A DNA stretch of 64,000 nucleotides from Crocinitomix algicola (GCF_001661595.2 NZ_LYPF02000012.1:179870-243869); one strand, 5' to 3'. Positions 25,098-35,072 are shown, counted from the stretch's first letter. Translations and numbers: made by a program. The notes: a model not told the origin generated them from the letters alone.

Positions 25098-27251
25098 TTA
25101 AAGCGCTTTTAGTGCTTTTTCGGCAACTTTAAAATTACCTGAAAAGGCTTTAGCTTTCGCTTTTTTATTCGTTTTAACACTTTGTGTTACAAAATTGAAA
25201 ACTTGTCCCTGTGCATTCATTTCCATGTTTTTAGGAACGTATAATCCTCCTATCTCCTGATAATCGCTGAAAACAAATTGCATAGTTTGCTCATTTCCTT
25301 CCTCGTCCACGACTATTCTTTCCGTTCTTACCAATACCTTGTCTTCTACAGAATAGTATTCAAAACTTACATCTTCCTTGTTTTCTACCGTCACTTTTAC
25401 CTTGTAATAGTCAACGCCATCGATTGTTTTTATACCTTGAAGAACGGCATTAGTCGAATTTTCTTCGAGGTACTTTAATTGTCCAATAGGAAACTTAGAA
25501 GCTTTTTTCTTTTCTAGTTCCTCTCCTTCATAGATAGTTTTATTCCCAGCTTGAACGGCTTCTCCTTCCTCACCATTGAACCATTCAGATCCTACAGGAC
25601 TATACCCTTGAACACTTTTTATTAGTGTATAATTGGCAGTTTTATTCGGGAACCCTTCAGCTTCATAAACATAAATGTCTGCCATTGCTGCTTCAATTCT
25701 TGCTTTGGAAAAAGTTTCTATTTGTTGAATTGATTTTATTTTACTTGCCAATTCATCTTTTGTTGAAACCATCATTTTCTTCATTGCATAATCATTGATG
25801 ATTGTTTCCAATGTTATTCCTTCAGGTACTGTTTTTAAGCGATCAACCTTATTTCCGTAATAATCTTTAAAATCAACATTACCATCGTTATCAAATACAT
25901 TCAAATTTTCAGCGATTTCTTCATTTCCAACAACTATAATATTGATATTATTTGATGAGATGTACTTGTCAGCCACCATTAGAATGTCACTAGCCGTAAT
26001 TTTCTCTAGTTTTTGAAGGTAGTCAGCGTAATAAGTTTTAGGCAGATTATAACGAATTGTGTTTAAAGCAAATCGCGCAATAGTTTGTGGATTTTCTAAT
26101 GATCGGGCGAACGCACCAGTCATTGATTTTTTCACTAAATCTAATTCGGTTTCAGAAACTGGTTCTTTCGTCATTCGGTCAATTTCAGCTAAAATTTGAA
26201 CAATTGCACTATCAGTCACTTCGTTTCTGAAGCTACCACCGGCTGAAAATGAACCAACTAATTGATCACTAGATAAGTTCGAATAGCACCCATATGTATA
26301 GGCTTTATCCTCACGAAGGTTAGACATCAAACGAGCAGAAAAGCTTCCTCCTCCGAGTATTTGATTCATCATTTTTAATTTGATTTCATCTTCATGACCA
26401 GGTGTCAAATCCACAGTATGACCAACACTTATTACACTCTGTACTGCTCCAGGTTTATCAACAAAATAGACTTGTTTTCCAGTTGTTGTGGGAACCTCAA
26501 AATCGCTCTTTTCGATATTTTCTCCTGGTTGCCATGAACCAAAATATTTTTCAACATAGTTTTTTACGTCATCAGCAGAAACATCACCTACTACGACTAG
26601 ATAAGCCTTGTTCGGTGTGAAGTACTTTTTATAATAATTCTTAACATCTTCAAGCTTGATATTTTTTAATGTGGCTTCCGTAATAATTTCACCATAAGGG
26701 TGGCTTTCACCATAACTAACAACATCTTTTACATTACTTAACATTGAATTCGCATCAGAAGGCAAGGCTGCAAGATTAGATAAATTTTGTTCGATAATTC
26801 GATCAAATTCTTCTTGAGTAAAAGCAGGTTGCGTGATAACTTCATTGAGCAAATTGAGCAATTTAGGTGTATGTTTTTTAAGCGATGAAGCATAAAACCC
26901 TCTACTATTTGGATAGAACGATGCACCCATATAGTCAATGGCTTCGTCAAATTTATCCTTCGGTGTATTCGTTGTTCCCGACCCTAAAAGTTCACCAAAA
27001 ATGGAACTAACGCCAGCTTTATCGTTTTCTAATGCATTTGGATAATCGATGAATAATTGGAATGAAACAACTGGTAATTTGTGGTTTTCAACCATTATTA
27101 CCTCTAATCCGTTTTCAAATTTCATCGGATCAGGAATGTTAATTTCAATTTTTGGATTTGGCTGCGGATTTGGTGCTTTGGATCTGTCTATTTGCGCGAA
27201 CGAACCAAATGTTAATCCAATAACAGCTATAATTAAAATAAATTTTTTCAT
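25098..27251 (-). CDS. M16 peptidase family protein, inactive subunit with extra C-terminal domain
   Basis: The 717-residue exported protein (signal peptide 1-19) has the M16/insulinase fold, but the zinc motif HxxEH is replaced by SSIFGELLGSGT near residue 82, so it should not bind zinc or cut peptides. In mitochondrial-type and bacterial pairs such a subunit partners an active one, which here is the upstream gene (42 bases away). The last 240 residues form an added domain with DGVDYYKVKVT, VLVRTERIV and MQFVFSDYQEIGGLYVP, which resembles the beta-sheet fold of LolA/DUF4292-like lipoprotein carriers. The pair probably degrades peptides in the periplasm. Confidence 0.85.
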   Translation of the reverse strand: MKKFILIIAVIGLTFGSFAQIDRSKAPNPQPNPKIEINIPDPMKFENGLEVIMVENHKLPVVSFQLFIDYPNALENDKAGVSSIFGELLGSGTTNTPKDKFDEAIDYMGASFYPNSRGFYASSLKKHTPKLLNLLNEVITQPAFTQEEFDRIIEQNLSNLAALPSDANSMLSNVKDVVSYGESHPYGEIITEATLKNIKLEDVKNYYKKYFTPNKAYLVVVGDVSADDVKNYVEKYFGSWQPGENIEKSDFEVPTTTGKQVYFVDKPGAVQSVISVGHTVDLTPGHEDEIKLKMMNQILGGGSFSARLMSNLREDKAYTYGCYSNLSSDQLVGSFSAGGSFRNEVTDSAIVQILAEIDRMTKEPVSETELDLVKKSMTGAFARSLENPQTIARFALNTIRYNLPKTYYADYLQKLEKITASDILMVADKYISSNNINIIVVGNEEIAENLNVFDNDGNVDFKDYYGNKVDRLKTVPEGITLETIINDYAMKKMMVSTKDELASKIKSIQQIETFSKARIEAAMADIYVYEAEGFPNKTANYTLIKSVQGYSPVGSEWFNGEEGEAVQAGNKTIYEGEELEKKKASKFPIGQLKYLEENSTNAVLQGIKTIDGVDYYKVKVTVENKEDVSFEYYSVEDKVLVRTERIVVDEEGNEQTMQFVFSDYQEIGGLYVPKNMEMNAQGQVFNFVTQSVKTNKKAKAKAFSGNFKVAEKALKAL

Positions 27252-27293
27252 TGTAATACTTTTTGTTTTTCCTTTAATTAATTGGAAATCTGA

Positions 27294-28790
27294 TTATTCT
27301 GCTTTTGGTAAGTAATAAAGAACAACTCTATTTTCTTCGGTAAAGTACTTACGAGCCACTCGTTGGATGTCTTCTTTCGTCACGGCTAAATAACGCTTAA
27401 TTTCAGTGTTAATAAGCTCGGTATCGTTTTGATACACATAATAATCAGCTAACGTTTCTGCAATTCCCGCCATGGTTGAGTTAGACGAAATAAAATCACT
27501 TTCAATCATGTTTTTGAGTTTTTCCATTTCTTGATCAGAGATTAGGTTTTTTTGAATGTCAGCTACCTCTTCATTAATTGCTTTTTCAACTTCAGCTGGA
27601 TCTACTCCCATGTTCGCTATGGCTAAATTAATTGCGATTCCTGGATCCTCTAAAGGAAAAGGGAAAGAGATGGCCATTAATGCTTTTTGTTGTTTTTCCA
27701 CAATGTTCTTTGTTAAGCGAGAACTGTTTCCTTGTGAAAGCAACATGGTTAACATATCTACAGCGTAGTGATCTTCATGATTTAATTCCGGCGTTCGATA
27801 AGCCATAGCTACTGCTGGTAATTGTATGTTATCATAAATTGTGTCTCTGATTTCTTTTTCTAATAATCCCTCTTTAATAGAAGGTCTAGGAATAGCATGA
27901 GGTTTTGTGCTAAGAGAAGGGAAGTATTTTTTCAAAAATGCTTCAGTTGACATTTCGCTATTAAAATCTTGAGCGAATTTACTAGAAGAAGCTTGTTCTC
28001 CTACTTGGTCTTCATACTTTTTGGCAAATTTCTCATAAGACAAAAATTCTTTATCACGGTAAACATCCAGCTTATCTCCATTAGGAATAGAGCCAAAATA
28101 AGCTTGTATCCATTTCTTAGCTTGTTTGATGTCGATATCACCAGCAATAGATAAGGTAACATTATGCGGAACATAAAAAGTTCTGTAGAAATTAACGTAA
28201 TCTTCTTCCTGTGCGGCATCAAGATCTTCCATACTGCCTATAGGTACCCATCTGTATGGGTGCTCTTTAAAAGCACGGCGAAAAATTTCATACATAAATG
28301 AACCATATGGCTGGTTGTCCATTCTTTGCCTTTTTTCTTCCTTTACAACCTCACGTTGTGTCTCAATACCAATGTTTTCTACTTTAGCATGAAGCAATCT
28401 TTCAGACTCAAGCCAAAGTCCTAATTCTAGTTGATTAGAAGGTAAAAGTTCATAATAAAAGGTCCGGTCTTGTGAAGTGTTAGCGTTTAATGTACCACCA
28501 GCACGTTCAACATATTTATCATATTCGTGCCGTTCAATATTTTCAGTACCTTCAAACATTAAATGTTCAAAGAAGTGAGCGAAACCAGTTCGTCCAACTT
28601 TTTCGTTTTTAGAACCAACTTTATACATCATAGTTACAGCAACTATTGGTGTTGAATGATCTTCATGTAGGATAACATGAATCCCATTATCTAAGTCGTA
28701 TTCTTCGTACTCAATTTTTTGGCGGTCTTGTGCATAAACTGAAGCCGTTGTAAGCACGACACCACTTAATAACCATGATTTTAATTTCAT
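27294..28790 (-). CDS. M16 family zinc peptidase, active subunit
   Basis: The 498-residue exported peptidase (signal peptide cut near SVYAQ) has the inverted zinc motif HFFEH at residues 72-76 and the third ligand glutamate near 147-152 (EVVKEEKRQ). Both half-domains of an M16 protein are present. An ATG at 28790 is used because the earlier start is a TTG without family support. The inactive paralogue follows directly, so the two likely form a heterodimer or an enzyme pair that degrades peptides outside the cytoplasm. Confidence 0.93.
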   Translation of the reverse strand: MKLKSWLLSGVVLTTASVYAQDRQKIEYEEYDLDNGIHVILHEDHSTPIVAVTMMYKVGSKNEKVGRTGFAHFFEHLMFEGTENIERHEYDKYVERAGGTLNANTSQDRTFYYELLPSNQLELGLWLESERLLHAKVENIGIETQREVVKEEKRQRMDNQPYGSFMYEIFRRAFKEHPYRWVPIGSMEDLDAAQEEDYVNFYRTFYVPHNVTLSIAGDIDIKQAKKWIQAYFGSIPNGDKLDVYRDKEFLSYEKFAKKYEDQVGEQASSSKFAQDFNSEMSTEAFLKKYFPSLSTKPHAIPRPSIKEGLLEKEIRDTIYDNIQLPAVAMAYRTPELNHEDHYAVDMLTMLLSQGNSSRLTKNIVEKQQKALMAISFPFPLEDPGIAINLAIANMGVDPAEVEKAINEEVADIQKNLISDQEMEKLKNMIESDFISSNSTMAGIAETLADYYVYQNDTELINTEIKRYLAVTKEDIQRVARKYFTEENRVVLYYLPKAE

Positions 28791-28811
28791 ATTTTTTGAT
28801 TTAATCAATTA

Positions 28812-28819
28812 CAAAAATA
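28812..28819 (-). promoter_or_regulatory. -7 box (TATTTTTG) upstream of the M16 operon
   Basis: Minus-strand TATTTTTG, a full TAnnTTTG match, lies 21 bases before the ATG at 28790. No matching -33 box was found. Confidence 0.45.
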
Positions 28820-28880
28820 ACGATGTTTTGTAATTGTGGTAGATTTGTTTGATAATTGGTATTAATTAAATATAAATGGT

Positions 28881-29711
28881 ATGAAACGAATAATTCTGTG
28901 GATTTTATTTATTCCTGTAAGTAATTTGTATTCGCAACTGGATATAGTTGAAAAAACTATCGAATTCTATGCCGCTTTAAATAAAGGAGATTCCATAGAC
29001 GTAAGACCATTTCTGCACGACCACGCTACGGTGAATCACACCAGTATCAATGGTATGTTATCTTTTTCATCTTCCAATTTTTTGTTGATTTGCGAAAAAT
29101 TTAAAAGCGGAATATATGCAGAAGAGATCGTTCGAATTGAAGCGAAAGAAGGTGCGAAGGGTTTTTATGCCGTAGATGTTTATTTTCAGTTTTACTTGGA
29201 CGGGAGTTATTACAAAAGCGGAGTAGATCATATTTGTTGGACGTATAAAAATAAAGTATTAAAAATAGATGCAGTTTATAGCTCTTATTATGATGACGAT
29301 ATCAGTATAGCTCCATCGTCGGTGGCGTTAGATAGGCTTATGGATCAATGGCATCATGATGTTGGCATTTTTGATTTTGATGCATATTTTGACTTTATGA
29401 GCGAGGGTTTTATCTTTTTGGGAACAGATCCAAGCGAAAGGTGGACAAAAAAAGAGTTTATGGCATTCGCAAAACCTTATTTTGATGAAAAATCAACTTG
29501 GCTTTTCACTAAAAATTGGCGCAATTGGTATTTTTCCGATGATCATTCAATAGCATGGTTTGAGGAGTCGTTGGATACCTGGATGGAAGAATGTAGAGGA
29601 AGCGGAGTCTTAAAAAAAATAAACGGAGAATGGAAAATAGTTCATTATAACTTGTCGGTTGTTATAGAAAATGAAAAAATGAAGAAGTTTATTAAGTTGA
29701 GACGGAAGTAA
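28881..29711 (+). CDS. Exported protein with two NTF2/SnoaL-like domains
   Basis: The 276-residue product has a signal peptide (about residues 1-19). The C-terminal half (about 150-270) carries the SnoaL_3/NTF2-like pattern: an N-terminal helix, SEGFIFLGTDPSERWTKKEF, WRNWYFSDDHSIAWFEES and NGEWKIVHYNLSV. The N-terminal half (about 20-140) appears to be a second, weaker copy (VEFYAALNKGDS-like helix and YAVDVYFQFYLDGSYYK). NTF2-like folds bind small molecules or act as enzymes; no activity is clear. It precedes the ACMSD gene by 44 bases. Confidence 0.75.
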   Translation: MKRIILWILFIPVSNLYSQLDIVEKTIEFYAALNKGDSIDVRPFLHDHATVNHTSINGMLSFSSSNFLLICEKFKSGIYAEEIVRIEAKEGAKGFYAVDVYFQFYLDGSYYKSGVDHICWTYKNKVLKIDAVYSSYYDDDISIAPSSVALDRLMDQWHHDVGIFDFDAYFDFMSEGFIFLGTDPSERWTKKEFMAFAKPYFDEKSTWLFTKNWRNWYFSDDHSIAWFEESLDTWMEECRGSGVLKKINGEWKIVHYNLSVVIENEKMKKFIKLRRK

Positions 29712-29755
29712 AATTTTATATTTGGAGAATACTTAAACTTTCACGAAAACGACTT

Positions 29756-30766
29756 ATGCTAAAAATAGACATGCACTCCCATATTTTACCACCTGAAATG
29801 CCGAATTGGACAGAGAAATTTGGTTATGGTGATTTTATCTGGTTAAAACAGCAAAAACCTGGTTTGGCCGATATGATGAAAGGCAATGACTATTTTAGAA
29901 CAATTGAGGAGAATTGTTGGGATGCCGATGTAAGAATTAAAGAGTATGAGAAGTATAATACTCAAGTACAGGTCGTATGCACAGTTCCAGTTATGTTTTC
30001 ATATTGGGCTAAAGGTAAGGATACATTGGAATTAAGTGAATTTCTAAATGATCATATAGCAAATTTACAAGCAAAATATCCTAAGAATTATATTGGTTTA
30101 GGTACGATTCCTATGCAAGATCCGGATTTAGCCATTCAAGAGCTCCATCGATTGAAAAATGAACTAAAAATTGATGGCATTCAAATCGGGTCAAACATTA
30201 ACGATAAGAATTTAAGTGATCCGATGTTTTTTCCAATTTTTGAGGCTTGTCAAAATTTGGGTATTTCAATTATGATCCATCCTTGGGAAATGATGGGCTT
30301 TCATAGTATGGAAAAGTATTGGCTGCCTTGGTTAGTTGGAATGCCGGCAGAAACATCTCGAGCAATGGCCTCTTTGATTTTTGGAGGTGTATTGGAACGA
30401 TTGCCTAATTTGAGAGTGCTTCTATCACATGCTGGAGGTTCATTTATACCAACAATTGGAAGAATAGAGCATGGTTTTAATTGTAGACCGGATTTAGTGG
30501 CAATTGATAATAAAAGAAATCCACGAGAGTATTTAGGTAAATTTTGGACTGATTGTATTACTCATGATATCGATTTATTAAAGTATATTTTAAAAGTTCA
30601 AGGGTCCGAAAAAGTATGTTTAGGCACTGATTACCCATTTCCTTTAGGGGATTTAGAAATAGGTAAATTCATTGAAGAATCAGATTTATCTCAAGGTGAA
30701 GTGGAGAACATTTTTTGCAATTCTATTCTTTCTTGGTTAGATATTGACAAGGAACGCTTTTTGTAG
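29756..30766 (+). CDS. 2-amino-3-carboxymuconate-6-semialdehyde decarboxylase (ACMSD)
   Basis: ACMSD is a zinc amidohydrolase-superfamily decarboxylase of the kynurenine/3-hydroxyanthranilate pathway for tryptophan breakdown. The metal motif HSH is at residues 7-9, with ENCWD, TVPVMFSYWAK, IHPW and LGTDYPFPLG further on; these match the animal and bacterial ACMSD family closely, and the 336-residue length equals the human enzyme as I recall it. No other kynurenine gene is in the window. Other amidohydrolase decarboxylases are less likely given these signatures. Confidence 0.92.
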   Translation: MLKIDMHSHILPPEMPNWTEKFGYGDFIWLKQQKPGLADMMKGNDYFRTIEENCWDADVRIKEYEKYNTQVQVVCTVPVMFSYWAKGKDTLELSEFLNDHIANLQAKYPKNYIGLGTIPMQDPDLAIQELHRLKNELKIDGIQIGSNINDKNLSDPMFFPIFEACQNLGISIMIHPWEMMGFHSMEKYWLPWLVGMPAETSRAMASLIFGGVLERLPNLRVLLSHAGGSFIPTIGRIEHGFNCRPDLVAIDNKRNPREYLGKFWTDCITHDIDLLKYILKVQGSEKVCLGTDYPFPLGDLEIGKFIEESDLSQGEVENIFCNSILSWLDIDKERFL

Positions 30767-30788
30767 ATTTTAATTTTTTTGAATTCGT

Positions 30789-30820
30789 AAAAAACCTTGC
30801 TATTCCAGTGAGGTTTTTTT
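30789..30820 (+). terminator. Terminator after the ACMSD gene
   Basis: aaaaaacct pairs with aggtttttt across a 13-base loop, followed by more T. The stem is AT-rich, but the T run and position after the stop codon support the call. Confidence 0.7.
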
Positions 30821-30861
30821 TGTTAGTCATACTTGATTTTATAGCGTGGATTCATTTTTCC

Positions 30862-30898
30862 AAAAAAAAACTCGGAACCACAAATGATTCCGAGTTTT
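30862..30898 (-). terminator. Terminator after the POT transporter genes
   Basis: aaaactcggaa and ttccgagtttt form an 11-base stem with a 10-base loop. The run of A on the left becomes a T tract on the minus strand, just past the stop at 30919. Confidence 0.88.
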
Positions 30899-30918
30899 CT
30901 ATTTCATTTTTACACGTA

Positions 30919-33036
30919 TTACTTAACTCCGTGCATTAATTTTTTGATTATTGGTGTTAATATCCAGATTATAATTCCAGCTACCGCAGGTACTATAGTA
31001 AAGATTAAAAAGAATACCGATAAGGAATATTCTTTTGTGATTACTTCAATCTGACCTCCAAGTACTGCTGCGAGTTTGTTTCCTATGGCAATTGCGAGAT
31101 ACCACATTCCAAACATGAAAGCAATCATTCTTGCTGGCACAAGTTTACTTACATATGAAAGTCCAACAGGTGATAAACAAAGCTCTCCGAGAGTGTGGAA
31201 TAGGTAGGCAAGGACAAGCCAAACAAGACTTACTTTTACACCTTCTTCAATACCATAAGATCCAAATGCAAGTAAACCAAATCCAATAGCCATTATAATT
31301 AAGCCCAGAGCATATTTACCTGTTGCTGAAGGATTGTATTTAGATTCCCACCATTTAGAAAAGAAGGAGGCAAATGCGATGATAAAGAAAGAATTCAAAA
31401 TACTGAACCAACTCACTGGAATCTCAACTTGATTGTCAAGTTTTTCGATTACCGTTGCAGCAACTACACCATTGTCTCGATTCGCCTCATCACCTCTTGT
31501 TCTTGCTAATGCTAGACGTTCATCATTTAAGAAAGCAAATTCAGTTTTCTCGTTATTTTTATGGATAATATTGATGTTTTGCCCTTCTGTTAATTCTAAT
31601 GGTTCTCCAATTTTAACCGTATCATTTACAATAACAGCATTTGCAGGAACTTCAGTTTGTTCTGATATAGCGATATGGTTGAATACTAAGTTTCCTTGTT
31701 TGTCAACAGTTTGTTCACCAGTTTCTTCATCGATATTTGGGCTTAAATAACTCTGATAAGTTACATTGTAAGCAACCGTTGTTAGGTCTCTATTTAGCAT
31801 CCATCCAACTACCGCCCAAACACCAGCAAAACAAACGACTAAAACGATGTTTGACCCGGGGATTTTTTTGATTGTACGTCTCCATAATAAGAAAAGTACC
31901 CAAGTTATAATTGCTAAAGGTACGACGGTTAACAATGCATTAATGATGTTATAAATAATCGCTCCGTCACCCATTAAGTTACGTTGAACAGAATCACGTG
32001 CGAATAAAACAAGAGAAGATGCTCCCTGCTCAAATGATAACCAAAAGAATACAGTAAAGAAAGCAAATATGACAAAAGCAATCATTCTGTCTCGGGTAAC
32101 CATGTCATAGCGCGAAATTCTTGAAATAACGAGCCATAAGAATAATCCTAATCCAGTCAAAACAACAACATAGGTTCCACCAAGTCCAAATAATTCAAAA
32201 GGAAATAAATCGATTCCTGCGATTTTAGAAAGAGGATCATTGATTAAATATAATAATCCAATTACTGAAGTGATAGCAATAAGAATTTTGTCAAGTTGTG
32301 TGAAAGGATTTCTTTTGCTAACGGCATCTCCTTTTTCAATAGCTCTTTTTTCTTCCTCAGCCTCAGCTGCTGCAATTTCTTCTGCATTAGGAACTCCGCC
32401 GATGTTTCCGAAAAGTGGTTTTGCTAACCAGAATTGCAAAGTACCTAAAAGCATGAATATTCCTGCGAGACCAAATCCCCAGCTCCAACCAACACGTTCT
32501 GCGAGATATCCACAAAGCATCATTCCAAAGAAAGCCCCTGCATTAACCCCCATGTAAAAAATTGTGTAGGCACCATCTTTTTTCTCTGGAAGGTCTTTGT
32601 ACATTTCAGAAATAATAGAAGTCATATTAGGTTTGAAAAACCCTGTTCCTATGACCAAAAGAGCCAAACCTATATAGAGAGATGCTTCAGTTTCGAGAGC
32701 CATTGATGCATGACCCAGCGTCATAATGAGCGCTCCGATTACAACTGCCCATCTATAGCCAATTTTTTTATCCGCTATGATTCCTCCAAGAATTGGAGTT
32801 AAATACAATAGTCCTGCGTAAGTTCCAAAAAGAGCTGTTGCATTTTCTGTCGACCATTCCCAACCAGGATTATAGCCGATAACAGCCATAGTTAAAAAGT
32901 TAACTAACAAAACTCTCATTCCATAAAACGAGAATCTTTCCCACATTTCAGTAAAGAATAAAACAAACAATCCTGCCGGATGTCCTAATACTTTTGAATC
33001 AAAAAAGCTCTTTGTTTGATCTTCTGTTCCTTGCAT
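30919..33036 (-). CDS. POT/PTR family proton-coupled peptide transporter, long form
   Basis: This 705-residue inner-membrane protein takes up di- and tripeptides with protons. Family signatures are EMWERFSFYGMR near residues 30-41 and YTIFYMGVNAGAFFG near 157-171. Unlike the standard family it has an inserted soluble stretch of about 118 residues (about 420-538), between two membrane helices, rich in charged residues and likely periplasmic. A second POT gene lies 27 bases upstream and is presumably co-transcribed. The exact peptide range is not known. Confidence 0.93.
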   Translation of the reverse strand: MQGTEDQTKSFFDSKVLGHPAGLFVLFFTEMWERFSFYGMRVLLVNFLTMAVIGYNPGWEWSTENATALFGTYAGLLYLTPILGGIIADKKIGYRWAVVIGALIMTLGHASMALETEASLYIGLALLVIGTGFFKPNMTSIISEMYKDLPEKKDGAYTIFYMGVNAGAFFGMMLCGYLAERVGWSWGFGLAGIFMLLGTLQFWLAKPLFGNIGGVPNAEEIAAAEAEEEKRAIEKGDAVSKRNPFTQLDKILIAITSVIGLLYLINDPLSKIAGIDLFPFELFGLGGTYVVVLTGLGLFLWLVISRISRYDMVTRDRMIAFVIFAFFTVFFWLSFEQGASSLVLFARDSVQRNLMGDGAIIYNIINALLTVVPLAIITWVLFLLWRRTIKKIPGSNIVLVVCFAGVWAVVGWMLNRDLTTVAYNVTYQSYLSPNIDEETGEQTVDKQGNLVFNHIAISEQTEVPANAVIVNDTVKIGEPLELTEGQNINIIHKNNEKTEFAFLNDERLALARTRGDEANRDNGVVAATVIEKLDNQVEIPVSWFSILNSFFIIAFASFFSKWWESKYNPSATGKYALGLIIMAIGFGLLAFGSYGIEEGVKVSLVWLVLAYLFHTLGELCLSPVGLSYVSKLVPARMIAFMFGMWYLAIAIGNKLAAVLGGQIEVITKEYSLSVFFLIFTIVPAVAGIIIWILTPIIKKLMHGVK

Positions 33037-33063
33037 ATTTTGGTTTTTCTGTTTATTGATTTT

Positions 33064-34875
33064 TTATTGTTGTGCATCAGCTAGTTCAAATCCCTCAGCA
33101 GGTTCGTCTGCTAAATCACTACTTTTTTCTTCTGCACCATGGGTTAATTTTTTTAATTTTTTCAAGAATAGTATTAGCAATAAGCCAAACACAACTGTAT
33201 AAATCACGATCCACATGAATATATTATATTCCTGTTTATTCTGTGTTTCTTCCATTACAAAATTCAGGCTATAATTTTTACCATCGCCCTTATTTGCTTC
33301 AATTTTTACAGCCTCTTCGTCTTTTTCAAACAATAATTTCGTGTGCATTGGGTTTTTAGATGTTGCATCAAACTCTTTCAGTTCATCTCGTAAATTTTTC
33401 TTTGAATCTTCTGATAGATTTATTATATGAGATATATCAGTTTGGTTATCATATTTTTCAAATTTTATTTGACCAGTTTCTGCTATGAAAACACGCGATT
33501 TTATTTGTATATTTTTATCTTCATTTATTGGGTAATCGATTATCTTCTTTTTATTACCATCTATCACATACTCATAGGTGTTTTTCTCTGTTAAAGTATT
33601 CATCTCTTCAACTGTTCCGACAAGCTCACCTTTATGACTTTCAAGTTGGGATGCCTCACCGATTGAACCAGCAAGTTTATTTCCGAATCCCGTTGCCGCA
33701 AAATAGACCCCCATCATAATTGAGGCGTATTTTAAAGGTGCTAGTTTTGTTATAAATGATAACGATACTGGTGAAGCACATAGTTCACCAATAGTATGAA
33801 ATAAGTAGGCAAGAATTATCCAAATCATCGCAGCCTTACCGAAAGTTTCAGAAGACGCTTCTTTGGAAGCGAACATCATAAAAACGAACCCTAGTCCCAT
33901 TATTATTGTTCCGATTGCCATTTTAAATAGGGAAGAAGACTCTTTTCCTTTTAATTTCCACCAAGACCAAAATCCTGCTACAATCATTCCGAAAATGATA
34001 ATATAACCAGCATTTAGGCTTTGAAAAACAGCTGCAGGAATCTCCCATGAACCTATTGTTCTATCCACTTTAACATCTGTGTACAAATTCATCAATCCAC
34101 CAGCTTGTTCAAAAGCAGACCAGAAAACAATGATAATTAGAAATGAAAGTACCAAAACAACAATTCGGTCTTTCTCTATCTTTGATAACGGTTTTTTAGC
34201 AGCCTCGATTACCTTTGGATCTTCTGATTTTCCAATGAAGTTCCCGACATGTTTCAGGTGTTTCTGCCCCGCCATATAAACAATTTGTCCAATTAACATG
34301 CCTATACCTGCTAATCCAAAACCAGCATGCCAACCGTAATAATATGCAACCAATCCAACTGAAATAGAAGCTAGAAATGCACCTATATTTATACCAATAT
34401 AAAAAATTGTAAATCCTTTGTCTCTTCTAGGGTCACCTTGTTTATATAACCCACCAACCATTGTTGAAATGTTTGGCTTTAAACAACCAACACCTAGGAT
34501 AATTAATAATAGACCAGAGAAAAATGCTGATTCAGAAGGAATAGCTAAAGTTCCATGTCCTAGACAAAGCAGAAGTCCTCCTAACATTACAGTCTTTTTT
34601 TGACCGAGCCATTTATCTGCGATTATTCCACCGGGGATCGCCATTACATAAACTAGCATTGTGTACCAGCCGTAGATCCATAAAGCATCGCCGCCAGTCC
34701 AACCTAATCCTGGTCCTTCATTAACAACGGAGGTTGCTGATCTAGCAATATAAATTGTTAATAATCCTCTCATTCCGTAATAACTAAATCGTTCCCACAT
34801 TTCAGTAAAAAACAATATAAATAACCCGATAGGATGTCCTAAATAGGTTTTCTGCTGTTCTAGTGTTTGACTCAT
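33064..34875 (-). CDS. POT/PTR family proton-coupled peptide transporter, second paralogue
   Basis: The 603-residue membrane protein is a paralogue of the downstream gene with the same signatures: EMWERFSYYGMR at residues 25-36 and FTIFYIGINIGAF near 155-167. Here the soluble insertion (about 145 residues, about 405-549) lies near the C terminus, before the last membrane helix, at a different place from the insertion in its neighbour. Two transporters with different added domains may differ in partner or peptide choice, which is inference. No consensus promoter was seen upstream. Confidence 0.93.
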   Translation of the reverse strand: MSQTLEQQKTYLGHPIGLFILFFTEMWERFSYYGMRGLLTIYIARSATSVVNEGPGLGWTGGDALWIYGWYTMLVYVMAIPGGIIADKWLGQKKTVMLGGLLLCLGHGTLAIPSESAFFSGLLLIILGVGCLKPNISTMVGGLYKQGDPRRDKGFTIFYIGINIGAFLASISVGLVAYYYGWHAGFGLAGIGMLIGQIVYMAGQKHLKHVGNFIGKSEDPKVIEAAKKPLSKIEKDRIVVLVLSFLIIIVFWSAFEQAGGLMNLYTDVKVDRTIGSWEIPAAVFQSLNAGYIIIFGMIVAGFWSWWKLKGKESSSLFKMAIGTIIMGLGFVFMMFASKEASSETFGKAAMIWIILAYLFHTIGELCASPVSLSFITKLAPLKYASIMMGVYFAATGFGNKLAGSIGEASQLESHKGELVGTVEEMNTLTEKNTYEYVIDGNKKKIIDYPINEDKNIQIKSRVFIAETGQIKFEKYDNQTDISHIINLSEDSKKNLRDELKEFDATSKNPMHTKLLFEKDEEAVKIEANKGDGKNYSLNFVMEETQNKQEYNIFMWIVIYTVVFGLLLILFLKKLKKLTHGAEEKSSDLADEPAEGFELADAQQ

Positions 34876-35040
34876 AAAATTACGATTCTGTTAAGCCCGT
34901 GAAATTAATTAAATTAACTTAAAAATAACTACCGTTCATCATTTTAATTGTTTGTTTTTAACTAATGTGCTAAAAATTAAACTTTAACACAATTTTTAGA
35001 CAGATAGTCTCTATTTCGCGCCATTTGCTTTTAAATCTAT

Positions 35041-35048
35041 TATCTTTG
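35041..35048 (+). promoter_or_regulatory. -7 box (TATCTTTG) upstream of the M1 aminopeptidase
   Basis: A full TAnnTTTG match lies 24 bases before the ATG at 35073. A TTTG at 35024-35027 is only 13 bases ahead, shorter than the usual 17-23, so a true -33 box is not clear. Confidence 0.5.
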
Positions 35049-35072
35049 CCGCAAGTAATTTCAAGTTGACCT

